This document shows positions 1 through 8,859 of a stretch of DNA of 64,000 nucleotides, in pieces. The position numbers and the translations under genes are program-made. The notes under the pieces were generated by a model. The model did not search any database, had not been told where the DNA came from, and saw only the letters and a list, made by a program, of their open reading frames with translations. This DNA comes from DAOPXV01 sp964551445. Lineage in GTDB: Bacteria > Muiribacteriota > UBA9980. Position 1 is the first letter of the stretch. Each line of letters opens with the position of its first letter. Where the stretch lies: NCBI GenBank assembly GCA_964551445.1, contig CAZKCG010000009.1, positions 67,625 to 131,624 of the forward strand, written 5' to 3'.

Positions 1-239
1 GCTTTTTTTACAGGAGCTGCTTTTTTTGCAGGAACCGCTTTTTTAGCGGGAGCTGCTTTTTTAGCAGGAACGGCTTTTTTTACCGGTGTAGCTTTTTTTA
101 CGGGAGCCGCTTTCTTAGCGGGAGCTGCTTTTTTTACCGGTGTAGCTTTTTTAGCGGGAGCCGCTTTTTTTACGGGAGCCGCTTTCTTAGCGGGAGCTGC
201 TGTTTTTACGGGAGCTACTTTTTTTACGGGTGTTGCCAT
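1..239 (-). CDS. Histone H1-like Lys/Ala/Pro repeat protein (C-terminus outside window)
   Basis: Reading the minus strand from the ATG at 239 gives an open frame to the window edge, so the gene is truncated by the window and not broken. The 79 visible residues are almost only Ala, Lys, Pro and Val in a five-residue period of the type AAPxKK / AVPAKK / ATPVKK. A strong ribosome site (AAGGAAGGAA) lies just upstream of the ATG. Such lysine-rich PAKK repeats are typical of bacterial histone H1-like and AlgP-like proteins and of tails on HU-like proteins, which bind DNA non-specifically. What lies C-terminal to the repeats cannot be seen. At DNA level the repeats are near-identical 15-bp units, so copy number could change by slippage. 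A nucleoid-associated role is inferred from composition only. Confidence 0.7.
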   Translation of the reverse strand, partial: MATPVKKVAPVKTAAPAKKAAPVKKAAPAKKATPVKKAAPAKKAAPVKKATPVKKAVPAKKAAPAKKAVPAKKAAPVKK

Positions 240-360
240 TTTTTAGTTCCTTCCTTTTTTTGAATATTCGTTTTCTATATTAATTATAACAAATTTTCGG
301 CATATAATCAAATTATATTATACTATTTCTGAATTATTTTTAAATTATTTAAAAATATCT

Positions 361-1827
361 TTAAACGATCGGCGTATCGTTGCCGGTGTTAGGTCCCGAA
401 GACTGAAGTATATCAAGCTTTTTCATCTTATATCTGAGTGTGTCGCGATTGAGATTTAAAAGTTTGGCGGTCTGAGACTGGTTGTTGGCGGTCATCGCGA
501 GCGTCTTCTGAATTATTTTTTTCTCGATGCCGGATATAAGTTCCTCTATATCGACGCCGTCGCGGGGCACTTCTATATCAAGTGAATAAAGGCTTGCGGC
601 GTTATATGCCTGGCCTGAAAGTGATTCGCCATGGAGTCTCCTGTTTCCATTTTTTCCGGCCACGTCGAGGTGAAGATGGTCGGGAAGAATGTAATCGCTG
701 CTCTCTAAAAGTATGGACCGCTCGACCACATTTTTAAGTTCCCTTACGTTACCCGGCCATAAATATCCGTTCATTAATTCAAGCGCTTCGTCCGAAAGAC
801 CCTTGACCTGTTTTTTAAAAACGGAGTTGTAATGCTCGATAAAATGCTTCGCCAGAACGGATATGTCGTCTATGCGTTCGCGCAGCGGAGGGACGTGTAT
901 CGGGATAACGTTAAGCCTGAAAAAAAGATCTTCGCGGAATTTCGACGCCTGTATCTCTTTTTTCAGGTCCTTGTTAGTGGCGGCTATTATCTGCATATCG
1001 ACGGAGATATCCTTTATGCCGCCGACGTGTTTGAACACCTTGTCTTCGATTATCTTTAAAAGTTTAGCCTGAAGTCCGACGCTCATCTCGCCTATTTCGT
1101 CGAGGAAAAGAGTCCCGCCGTCGGCTACTTCGAAGAGGCCTTTCTTCTGATTTATGGCGTTGGTGAACGCGCCTTTTTCATGGCCGAAAAGTTCAGACTC
1201 GAGAAGCGATTCGGACAGCGCGCTGCAGTTGATCTCGACGAAGGGCTTATTCTGGCGCAGGCCTCTGTAATGGATCGCCCTTGCTACCAGTCCTTTTCCG
1301 GTGCCGGACTCGCCCGTTATCAGGACGGTCGAGATCGGAACGCTGGCGAGTTTGTTTATGAGCTCCATTATCTTGACTATCGAAGAATGGCTGCCGAGCA
1401 TTTGTTCCTGTTGAAATTTTTTCTGTTCCTTCTGTTTCAGAAAGAAAACTTCTTTTTTCAGTTCGTGCGTTTCCAGCGCTTTTTTAATAAGATGTTTTAA
1501 TTTTTCGAGATTGAATGGTTTGATCAGGTAGTCGTACGCGCCTAACTTCAGTGCCTCGATGGCGGTTTCGATCTCCGCGAAAGCCGTTATCATTATAACG
1601 TAAGTGTCGGGCTGCAGCGCTTTTATTTTTCGCAGAAGCTCGATCCCTGAATAATCGGGAAGTTTTATATCGAGTATGCATACGTCGACCGTGTTCTCTT
1701 TGACCGTTCTAAGCCCGTCGTCGGCGAGTTCATGAGAAAAAACGGTGAATCCCATCTCCTTGAGTTCCGTCGTAAGGCTCCATCTTAGAAGTTTTTCATC
1801 GTCGACTATAAGGACATTTTTCATCAT
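361..1827 (-). CDS. Sigma-54-dependent response regulator, NtrC family
   Basis: A 488-residue protein with the full NtrC architecture. The N-terminal receiver domain (about 1-120) has the phospho-acceptor Asp at 53 and the conserved Lys in LIKPF at 103. The AAA+ domain has Walker A GESGTGKG (172-179), the sigma-54 contact loop GAFTNA (219-224) and Walker B LFLDEIGE (240-247). A Fis-type helix-turn-helix closes the C-terminus (NNQSQTAKLLNLNRDTLRYK). It should activate sigma-54 promoters after phosphorylation. It lies 24 nt downstream of the sensor kinase on the same strand, so the two form a two-component operon. Two adjacent ATG codons (1827 and 1824) follow an AAGGATGA ribosome site, and the second is equally likely. 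The target genes are unknown; NtrC-type regulators next to surface or pilus genes often control them, but that link is inference. Confidence 0.95.
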   Translation of the reverse strand: MMKNVLIVDDEKLLRWSLTTELKEMGFTVFSHELADDGLRTVKENTVDVCILDIKLPDYSGIELLRKIKALQPDTYVIMITAFAEIETAIEALKLGAYDYLIKPFNLEKLKHLIKKALETHELKKEVFFLKQKEQKKFQQEQMLGSHSSIVKIMELINKLASVPISTVLITGESGTGKGLVARAIHYRGLRQNKPFVEINCSALSESLLESELFGHEKGAFTNAINQKKGLFEVADGGTLFLDEIGEMSVGLQAKLLKIIEDKVFKHVGGIKDISVDMQIIAATNKDLKKEIQASKFREDLFFRLNVIPIHVPPLRERIDDISVLAKHFIEHYNSVFKKQVKGLSDEALELMNGYLWPGNVRELKNVVERSILLESSDYILPDHLHLDVAGKNGNRRLHGESLSGQAYNAASLYSLDIEVPRDGVDIEELISGIEKKIIQKTLAMTANNQSQTAKLLNLNRDTLRYKMKKLDILQSSGPNTGNDTPIV

Positions 1828-1851
1828 TTCATCCTTTCAGATTAAGAAAAA

Positions 1852-3354
1852 TTATTGATTTTGAATATTCATTTCTTTTGTTGAACCGGAAATATCTCCG
1901 GAAAAAACCGGCATGACTATCTTGAAAATGGTTTCTTTTCCAGGGATGGAAGAAGCTTTAATATCGCCGCCCATGCTTCTGATTATTTTCTGGGACACCG
2001 CGAGCCCGAGCCCGGAACCTTTCGGCTTGGTCGTGAAAAAAGGCTCGAATATTTTTGACATGGTATCCTCGTCCATGCCGGGGCCGTTATCGATAACGCT
2101 TATCATAAATTCTTTTTCGTTAGCCGCCGTTGTTATGGTGAGGCGCGCGCCCTGAGTCGAAGACAAAGCCTGGTATGCGTTTATGACCACGTTCATGAAT
2201 ACCTGGGTGAACTGTTTCGCGTCGATATTTAACGGCGGGTCGATCTCTTCATGTATCAAAAATTCATCGGTCACTCCCGGATAGGTGTTGGATGTTTTTA
2301 TGAACGCAAGAATATTCAATACCGTGTCGCGTATCTTCGTCACCGACAATTTAAGAGGCACCGGCCTCGCGTAAGTGAGAAGGTTGGAGATGATCTCGTC
2401 GACGCGGTGGACCTGATTTATCATTTCGGCTATGATCTCGTTATATGGATCGTCTTTGGGAAATTTAGCGGATATGACCTGGATGGCGTTTCCGATTCCG
2501 GCCACCGGATTTCTGACCTCGTGAGCCACCGCGACGGCGAGCTGAAGCATCGAGGTGAGTTTTTTATTCGATTCCTTTAACGAGACCGACATCTGATTAA
2601 GCGTCTGGCCGAGTTCGCCTATCTCGTCGTAACCGCTCAGATCGACCTTGTAATCAAGATTTCCGTTGCCGATCTCTCTCGCCGCGGTTATGAGTTTATT
2701 TATTGGGTAGGTTATTTTTTTCGTCATGTAATAAGAGAACCATATAACGCAGATGAAGATGACCACGACCGCGACGACCATGTAAATGGTTATTATCCTG
2801 TTCTCCGTCGCCGAATTAACGGTCATATCCTTTAAAATATTATTATTCTTAACGAGCAGTTCCTCAATGTCCCGGTGGAGCCCCTCGCGCTTTTGAACGA
2901 GCTTGGTCATCGGTATCTCCGCCGTGTCCCACACTCCGAACTCGGAATCGTAAGCCTGATAAGCCGTGTTTAAAACGGTGTTGAAGTTGGCGCGTGACTC
3001 TTCTATCCGCGCCATTACCTTTTTTAATTCGCGGCTTGAAATGGTTTTCTTCGATTTTTTTATGAACTCATCCATGTAGATATCGAAGTCGCGGTATTTT
3101 TCGACGAGCTTTTGATCGAAGCTTGCTTCCTTGTCTTTTTCGCTTGTAAGCAGGTCGTTGGATTTAAGCTGAAGGCTTTCTATAAGTTTCAGAGTGTCGT
3201 TGTAATTAGAAAGGATGTTGGCGTTCCTGTCGAGGACCGCTATGTTATAAATCGTGATAAGGCTTAGAAGAGTTATGAAAAAAAACATGACGAGGACAAT
3301 AAGGCCTATCTTCCATGTTATGTTGTATCTTACGTTGAACTTTAAGCTTTTCAT
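1852..3354 (-). CDS. Membrane sensor histidine kinase (HAMP-HisKA-HATPase)
   Basis: Sensor half of the two-component system. Numbered from the ATG at 3354, TM1 spans about 12-36. A mostly helical periplasmic domain of about 150 residues follows, then TM2 (about 187-210), a HAMP linker, and HisKA with phospho-acceptor His near 278 in VAHEVRNPVAG. The HATPase domain has the N box (NVVINAYQA), G1 (DNGPGMD), F box (FEPFFTTKPKGSGLGL) and G2. This is the NtrB/AtoS-like class that pairs with NtrC regulators. The frame is open 15 nt further upstream to a TTG, but the ATG preceded by TTGGAACTG is preferred. The periplasmic domain matches no sensor family I recognise, so the signal is unknown. A near-consensus promoter lies at 3425-3453. 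Confidence 0.93.
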   Translation of the reverse strand: MKSLKFNVRYNITWKIGLIVLVMFFFITLLSLITIYNIAVLDRNANILSNYNDTLKLIESLQLKSNDLLTSEKDKEASFDQKLVEKYRDFDIYMDEFIKKSKKTISSRELKKVMARIEESRANFNTVLNTAYQAYDSEFGVWDTAEIPMTKLVQKREGLHRDIEELLVKNNNILKDMTVNSATENRIITIYMVVAVVVIFICVIWFSYYMTKKITYPINKLITAAREIGNGNLDYKVDLSGYDEIGELGQTLNQMSVSLKESNKKLTSMLQLAVAVAHEVRNPVAGIGNAIQVISAKFPKDDPYNEIIAEMINQVHRVDEIISNLLTYARPVPLKLSVTKIRDTVLNILAFIKTSNTYPGVTDEFLIHEEIDPPLNIDAKQFTQVFMNVVINAYQALSSTQGARLTITTAANEKEFMISVIDNGPGMDEDTMSKIFEPFFTTKPKGSGLGLAVSQKIIRSMGGDIKASSIPGKETIFKIVMPVFSGDISGSTKEMNIQNQ

Positions 3355-3424
3355 CAGTTCCAAGATCAATTCGCCTGTCTTTAATTCGCGGCGCGAGCCT
3401 GCGTGGATTTAAGGGGAACGCCTT

Positions 3425-3453
3425 ATTTTACTTTAAAACATTTTAAAATGCAA
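3425..3453 (-). promoter_or_regulatory. Sigma-70-type promoter for the two-component operon
   Basis: On the minus strand, TTGCAT (3453-3448), a 17-bp spacer and TAAAAT (3430-3425). It would give a leader of about 65 nt before the kinase ATG at 3354. Confidence 0.55.
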
Positions 3454-3508
3454 TAGCGTTTCAACACATTTCGCTAATATTCTTTATTCCGCGGCATGTT
3501 TTTCGATA

Positions 3509-3537
3509 TTGACTTGGCAGCCGCTTTCTGTTAAAAT
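3509..3537 (+). promoter_or_regulatory. Sigma-70-type promoter giving a leaderless or near-leaderless MFS mRNA
   Basis: TTGACT (3509-3514), a 17-bp spacer and TAAAAT (3532-3537). Only eight bases separate the -10 box from the ATG at 3546, so the transcript should start within about two bases of the start codon. No Shine-Dalgarno sequence is present. Confidence 0.65.
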
Positions 3538-3545
3538 TCACCGCG

Positions 3546-4802
3546 ATGATCTCATTTTCAAGATATATAAGGCGCGTAACCTTATTTTCAAACAACTGCA
3601 GAATGTTCATGATATCAAACTCCATGCTGAGTTTTGGAATATCGGCGGTCGAGGTTTTTCTGGGTTTGTATTTTCTTGAGCTTGGTTTCAGGGAGGATTT
3701 CATCGGGACCTATTACGCCGTTTCGACCGGAACATCGGCGGTGCTTCTTCTCGCCATGGGACGGCTTTCGGACAGGATCGGGCGCATCGCCAGTTTTTAC
3801 GCGACCCTTTTCGGGCATCTAACCGGATATATGATCCTTTTTTTTTATCAGACGCCGGCGGCGATATTTCTATGCGGCTTTTTAAACGGCGCCTCCGCTG
3901 CGCTGCGGGCATGCACCTCATCTCCTTTTTTACACGAGAATGCCAGGGCGTCGGAGCGTGAATACGTTTTTTCCGCGTCCTCAAGCTATCTTCTTATCGG
4001 CAGTATGCTTGGAAGCGTAGCCGGAGGATATATGCCGGTATTATTTTTAAAATTTTTTCACGCCAGCGGCAGTTTCGACGCGTACAGATATTCTGTGACG
4101 GCAGCTTCGTTTTTTATTCTCGCTTCCATCTGGCCGTTGTTTTATATGAAGGAATCGTCATGCGAAAGACATGCCGCGGGAGCTGATAATTATCCCGTTA
4201 AAAGATCCGGCGTCGGTAACAGGCGTTCGTTCAACGAGCCGGAAGGGCCGTTTTATTATAAATTCGTAATATATACTTTTTTGATAGGCTGCGGAGCCGG
4301 CCTTATAGTGCCGTTCTTCAACGTTTATTTCGCCCAGAAATTCTCGATGGATTCAAGCCGTATAGGCATAATATTCATGGCCGGCAATATATTGACGGCG
4401 GTCCTTATGATGATTACTCCCGTTATAACCGAACGGGTCGGCAAGATAAATTCGATAGCGGTCATGGAAATTTTATCTTTGCCTTTTCTTCTTATACTCG
4501 GATTTTCATCCTCGGCCCCGCTCTGTATCGCGGCGTATTTCATAAGGGGCGCGCTTATGAATATGAATAACCCGGTTTTCATGAACATCGTCATGGAGCT
4601 TACACCGGACCGTGAAAGAGGAAGGGTAAGTTCCATCGTGACCCTCGGCGATAATTTTTCCAGGACCATTTCGACTTACGTTTCAGGAAGGATAATGACC
4701 AACCACGGAGTAAGCCTTCCATACTCCCTCACCGCGGCGTTTTATTCGCTCGCCGCGGCCTATATATACATTTCTTTTGCCAGGTATGAAAAAAAGAAGT
4801 GA
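3546..4802 (+). CDS. Major facilitator superfamily transporter
   Basis: A 418-residue polytopic protein with about 12 hydrophobic segments and a polar central loop (about 200-235) between two halves, as in MFS carriers. The MFS motif A is visible as GRLSDRIGR between TM2 and TM3, with a degenerate copy (ERVGKINS) in the second half. The substrate cannot be deduced; drug/metabolite efflux families look similar. The gene diverges from the two-component operon and converges on the M48 protease gene, so it stands alone. The start has no ribosome site but sits immediately after a good promoter. Confidence 0.85.
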   Translation: MISFSRYIRRVTLFSNNCRMFMISNSMLSFGISAVEVFLGLYFLELGFREDFIGTYYAVSTGTSAVLLLAMGRLSDRIGRIASFYATLFGHLTGYMILFFYQTPAAIFLCGFLNGASAALRACTSSPFLHENARASEREYVFSASSSYLLIGSMLGSVAGGYMPVLFLKFFHASGSFDAYRYSVTAASFFILASIWPLFYMKESSCERHAAGADNYPVKRSGVGNRRSFNEPEGPFYYKFVIYTFLIGCGAGLIVPFFNVYFAQKFSMDSSRIGIIFMAGNILTAVLMMITPVITERVGKINSIAVMEILSLPFLLILGFSSSAPLCIAAYFIRGALMNMNNPVFMNIVMELTPDRERGRVSSIVTLGDNFSRTISTYVSGRIMTNHGVSLPYSLTAAFYSLAAAYIYISFARYEKKK

Positions 4803-4811
4803 TCCGATTTT

Positions 4812-6071
4812 TTATTTTGCCGCGGTTTTCCCGGCAGCGATAATTCTCTCGACGGCCTGAGGATGCGTTCCGAACCAGAATTGATTAAATGGATGAGGCG
4901 CGAGATTCGAGCGGTTATCGACCGCGAGCTTTATATTCATGGATATATAATCCTGTTCTATTTTACCGGGCTTCACGATATTTTCAAGAGTGAACATATC
5001 GGCGGCTCTTTCAAAATTCCGGCTTATGGTATTTTCCGCCGGCAGCAATAAAAAAGCCGCGCAAAAATATAATATGTAATATTCGGGGAGATATCGCGCC
5101 ATGGCTCCTTTAAAAAGCGACGGCGGATCGACCCGCGTTATCGGAGCGAACAGTTTTATTAAAAGCGACGCGAAAAAGATGATCGCCGCCGCTATAAGCG
5201 TTCCGTAAAATTCATGATTTAAAATATAATGTCCGAGTTCGTGACCGTAAACGGCCTTTATCTCCGCCGCACTGTGATTTTTCAAAAGAGTGTCACAGAT
5301 GAATATCCGCTTCCACGGCCCGAAGCCCGTAAAAAAAGCGTTCGAGTGGTTCGAATACCGGCTTTCGTCCACGACCTCTATCCGCTCTACGGTTACGCCG
5401 TTAGCCGAAGCCGCGGCTATAAGTTCGCGCGAAAGTTTTTCGTCGTTTAAAACGCTTATATCGTAAAACAGCGGAAGAACGATCCATTGAAGAAGCAGAA
5501 GAAACAGAAGTCCGGATAAGAAGGCGGCCAGCGGCAGAACAAGATGCCATTTTTTTTCAAACCGTTCGATCGTGAACTTTATGATGAATATTATTAAAAA
5601 CGATACGAACAATTCTATCGAGTGCGCCTTTATCTGAAGCGCAAGCCATCCCGCGTGCGTGAGATTGGAAAAACCGAAAGCCTTTTCCTTCAAAAAACCA
5701 AGTATATATAAAAACGGTAATTGAGATGCGAAAAGCCCGGCGTAAAAATCCGTGAAAAAAATCGCGAGTCCGGTATATGGATATCTTTCGAATATTTCGG
5801 AGAGCCGCCCGAAACTTTGCGCGCGTACTTTCGAAAAAAGACAGATGGAAAAATAAAGAGCCGTCCATATAAAAAGAGCGGCCCTGAATTCGTAGCCGCA
5901 GCGAAGGTATTCGAGGCCGTCGTTTATGTTGGCGGGCGTAAAATAATTCAGAAGAAGCGCGGCGTGTCCGGCATCATTATTCGCAATATATCCCGTTATC
6001 AGAAGCGAGGCTCTGAGCGTCAGGTAGATCGAGAATATCGAATATATTATTTTGTTGAAAATATTATTCAT
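4812..6071 (-). CDS. M48-family membrane metalloprotease (Ste24/CAAX prenyl protease 1-like)
   Basis: A 419-residue integral membrane protease. Several N-terminal TM segments precede the zinc site HELGH (277-281), followed by further TM segments and the third-ligand motif FERAADMF (Glu354, Asp358). This layout is that of Ste24-type M48 peptidases, not the shorter HtpX. In bacteria, which lack prenylated CAAX substrates, relatives act in membrane or envelope protein quality control, so the eukaryotic name describes the fold only. It ends ten bases from the convergent MFS gene. The N-terminal third is longer and more hydrophobic than in HtpX. All metal-binding residues are present, so the enzyme should be active. 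Confidence 0.9.
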   Translation of the reverse strand: MNNIFNKIIYSIFSIYLTLRASLLITGYIANNDAGHAALLLNYFTPANINDGLEYLRCGYEFRAALFIWTALYFSICLFSKVRAQSFGRLSEIFERYPYTGLAIFFTDFYAGLFASQLPFLYILGFLKEKAFGFSNLTHAGWLALQIKAHSIELFVSFLIIFIIKFTIERFEKKWHLVLPLAAFLSGLLFLLLLQWIVLPLFYDISVLNDEKLSRELIAAASANGVTVERIEVVDESRYSNHSNAFFTGFGPWKRIFICDTLLKNHSAAEIKAVYGHELGHYILNHEFYGTLIAAAIIFFASLLIKLFAPITRVDPPSLFKGAMARYLPEYYILYFCAAFLLLPAENTISRNFERAADMFTLENIVKPGKIEQDYISMNIKLAVDNRSNLAPHPFNQFWFGTHPQAVERIIAAGKTAAK

Positions 6072-6145
6072 CGGTAATATACACTTCGGTATTTTGTATT
6101 AATGTATTATATATAGTTAATATGTATACCTCGGCGGACCGCTAA

Positions 6146-8299
6146 TTATTTTTCGGCGAGAATGATGACCGATCGCGGGCGCGCTGATATGGTTTTAGCC
6201 GTGTGAACAGGCGTATTGTCGTCGTCGAATATATCGCGGCCGGCGCATTCGAATGTGTCCGCCTTTAAATACCATTTTTTACGCGGCAGATTTTTGGGGA
6301 CCTCGAATTCGAGTTTTTCAGTATATGCGTTTATCACTATATAAAATCTGCGGTTGTATTCTTTGATGCCGGTTATCGCCGGCGCGCCGTTCAAAGTGAA
6401 CGCGATGGAATGAGACGCCGCGGACCAGTCGGGCTGGTTTAATTTCACGCCGTGCCATGTTATAAACTGAGACGCTTCGATATTTTTAGCCGGAGCATCT
6501 TCTTTTTTCTTTAAGAAAGTTTCGAGGCAGAATATGGTGTTGTCTTTACGGAATGCGATTATCTTCTTGAAAAAATCGAATATTTCAATATTTTTGTTAA
6601 CGTATTCCCAATCGTGCCATGATAATTCGTTGTCCTGACAGTAACCGTTGTTATTGCCGCGCTGCGTTCTGAAAAATTCGTCGCCGCCGAGTATCATGGG
6701 AGTTCCCTGAGATAACATGAGGATCGCCGCGAAATTTTTTATCTGTCTTATCCTTACGCGTTTGATATCGGAATCTCCCGTCTCGCCTTCAGCTCCGTAA
6801 TTATAGCTTCTGTTATCATTGGTTCCGTCGGAATTATTTTCGCCGTTCTCGAAATTATTTTTATTATTGTAGCTTACGAGGTCGCGGAGCGTGAACCCGT
6901 CGTGACAGGTGACGAAATTGATGCTGTGATAAGGCGCGCGGCCTTTGCTGTATAGATCGGGACTGCCGCATAACCTCGTCGCGAGGCTTGAAACGAATCC
7001 AGGATCGCCTTTCATAAAGCTTCTTATATCGTCGCGGAATTTTCCGTTCCATTCGGCCCAGCCTTCGGGGAATTCGCCAACTTTATAGCAGCCTCCCGCG
7101 TCCCAGCCTTCGGCTATGAGTTTCGTTCCGGATAGTATCGGGTCGTCCTGAATATCTTTTAAAAGGCTGTTCTCGCCAAGCCAAATGCCTGAAGAGCTGC
7201 GGCCCAATATTGAGGCGAGGTCGAAGCGGAATCCGTCGACGCGCATTTCGGTGACGAAATAACGGAGGCTGTCGAGTATCATGTTTTTAACTGCGGAATG
7301 ATTACAGTTCAAAGTATTTCCGCATCCCGAATAATTTTTATAGAATCTCTGATTGGTTTCGAGATGGTAGTAAACGGAGTTGTCTATTCCCCTGAAGGAT
7401 ATGGTCGGGCCGATCTCGTTGCCTTCGCCCGTATGGTTATAAACGACGTCTAAAATAACTTCTATCGAGGCCTTGTGAAGTTCCCTGACCATTTTTTTGA
7501 ATTCGTTGACGGCTTCCGTAGGTTTTTTTGAAGAAGAAAATAAATTATTAAGGGCGAAAAAAGACAGCGAGTTATATCCCCAGTAATTTTTAAGCCTTTC
7601 TCCGGTCTTCGGGTTGACGCGTATTATTTCGTTCTCGTTGAATTCATGCACCGGAAGAAGCTCGATCGCCGTGATCCCGAGTTCCTTTAAATATGGTATC
7701 TTTTCTATGAGTCCGGAAAAAGTTCCGGGCGCAGACACTTTTGATGATGGATGCACCGTGAGTCCGCGCACGCTGGCCTCGTATATTATGGTCTTGTTAA
7801 GTGGCGTACGGGGCGGCTGGTCGTCTTCCCAGTCGAAAGAAGAATCGTCGACGACGACGCATTTCATGGCTGCGCTCACGTTATCGATCTTTGAAGGGAC
7901 CAGGTCCATATTTTTTCCCGCGGTTCTGTCGAAGCTATAAGTGTCGTCGTCCTTCCAGAGAAATTTTTCGACGAGGGCCTTCGCATAAGGATCTATCAGA
8001 AGCTTGTTTTTATTGAAGCGATGCCCGTTTTCCGCCGGAGTGTATGCGCCGTCCATTCTGTATGCGTAGTATATATTTTTTTCGAGAGGCGATACCAGGA
8101 CGTGCCAGATATCTCCGGTTTTATTTTTTTTCGGGTCGAATTTTACCGAATGAAAAGGTTTGGTGGCGTTCTCGGCGTTAAAAAGTTCCAGCGTGACGCC
8201 GGCCGCGTTTTTTGAAAAGACAGCAAAATTAATGCCGCCTTCTTTATCAAAAGCGGCACCCAGAGGATAAGGACAGCCTTTTAATATTTTATAACTCAT
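6146..8299 (-). CDS. glgX: Glycogen debranching enzyme GlgX (isoamylase type)
   Basis: A 717-residue GH13 enzyme with an N-terminal CBM48 module (about 10-110, LGAAFDKEGGINFAVFSKNA). The catalytic barrel has the nucleophile Asp in DGFRFDLAS (near 360), the acid/base Glu in LIAEGWDA (near 396) and the third Asp in NFVTCHDGF (near 466). A beta-sandwich closes the C-terminus. It hydrolyses alpha-1,6 branches of glycogen trimmed by phosphorylase. The length matches the GlgX/TreX family. It begins 24 nt after the CheX-like gene, which itself follows a CheY-like gene, so the three probably form one transcript. GlgC, encoded at 32761, supplies ADP-glucose for the synthetic side of the same pathway. 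Confidence 0.95.
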   Translation of the reverse strand: MSYKILKGCPYPLGAAFDKEGGINFAVFSKNAAGVTLELFNAENATKPFHSVKFDPKKNKTGDIWHVLVSPLEKNIYYAYRMDGAYTPAENGHRFNKNKLLIDPYAKALVEKFLWKDDDTYSFDRTAGKNMDLVPSKIDNVSAAMKCVVVDDSSFDWEDDQPPRTPLNKTIIYEASVRGLTVHPSSKVSAPGTFSGLIEKIPYLKELGITAIELLPVHEFNENEIIRVNPKTGERLKNYWGYNSLSFFALNNLFSSSKKPTEAVNEFKKMVRELHKASIEVILDVVYNHTGEGNEIGPTISFRGIDNSVYYHLETNQRFYKNYSGCGNTLNCNHSAVKNMILDSLRYFVTEMRVDGFRFDLASILGRSSSGIWLGENSLLKDIQDDPILSGTKLIAEGWDAGGCYKVGEFPEGWAEWNGKFRDDIRSFMKGDPGFVSSLATRLCGSPDLYSKGRAPYHSINFVTCHDGFTLRDLVSYNNKNNFENGENNSDGTNDNRSYNYGAEGETGDSDIKRVRIRQIKNFAAILMLSQGTPMILGGDEFFRTQRGNNNGYCQDNELSWHDWEYVNKNIEIFDFFKKIIAFRKDNTIFCLETFLKKKEDAPAKNIEASQFITWHGVKLNQPDWSAASHSIAFTLNGAPAITGIKEYNRRFYIVINAYTEKLEFEVPKNLPRKKWYLKADTFECAGRDIFDDDNTPVHTAKTISARPRSVIILAEK

Positions 8300-8322
8300 A
8301 AAAAAAATTCACTCGCGATATA

Positions 8323-8811
8323 TCAGCTTTTTTCTTTTAAAGCGATGTTGAGTTCCAGATTTCCAAACTGGGTCTGGAAGGGAATAAGGATCGACTGGAC
8401 GTCCGATTCGGGAATGAGGATCTCTTTTCCGATGAAAAGGGTAGGAGGCGAAAAATCAGCGGTGTATCCGGCGTTTGAAAGAATGGTTATGGCTCTTCCG
8501 GTTATCATGTTCGTCATTTCAGACAGGGCGGATCGCGCGAGAGGCGGCAGGTCATCCGAAACGATGGTCTCCTTAAGCATATTGACCGATATCTGCGCCG
8601 CGAGTTTATTGTCGAGAACGTATATAACGCGGCCGCGGATGGCTCCTATAACGCCGAGTATTATGACGGCCAGCTTTTCCTGTGACGCGTGCGTCTCACG
8701 GCCGAGCTCGAGTCCGAGCCGGGTAAAATTTATTCCCGGAACGATCTGCGGCAGAACCGCGGCGGCGGCCTCTATAAAAGGGTTTATGAATTCTTTTTTA
8801 ATGACGTTCAC
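8323..8811 (-). CDS. cheX: CheX-like chemotaxis phosphatase
   Basis: A 162-residue CheC/CheX-family protein. The family phosphatase signature of Glu and Asn three residues apart is visible at E98 and N101 (LSEMTNMITG), in the single copy expected of CheX. These enzymes dephosphorylate CheY-P; a CheY-like receiver is encoded immediately upstream (48-nt gap) and is the likely partner. The start is odd. The first in-frame GTG (8811) lies inside a strong GAGGTGA ribosome site, which is spaced correctly for an ATT codon at 8802 instead (see findings). Homologues usually begin with a sequence like the KKEFINPF that follows. No motility genes lie in the window, so the pair may serve other signalling. 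Confidence 0.85.
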   Translation of the reverse strand: MNVIKKEFINPFIEAAAAVLPQIVPGINFTRLGLELGRETHASQEKLAVIILGVIGAIRGRVIYVLDNKLAAQISVNMLKETIVSDDLPPLARSALSEMTNMITGRAITILSNAGYTADFSPPTLFIGKEILIPESDVQSILIPFQTQFGNLELNIALKEKS

Positions 8812-8859
8812 CTCGATATTTTTTGAAAAACGCAGTTTTATTGCCGTTAATGGATAAAA

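Noticed and set aside
3514..3532. A TTGGCAGC...TTCTG sequence resembling a sigma-54 promoter near the NtrC operon
   Set aside because: The -12 element does not match TTGCW and the same bases form part of a good sigma-70 spacer.
6077..6115. Possible leaderless start for the M48 protease gene (TATATT four bases from ATG)
   Set aside because: No acceptable -35 box at 16-18 bp and the spacing to ATG is too short, so it is not counted with the other leaderless genes.
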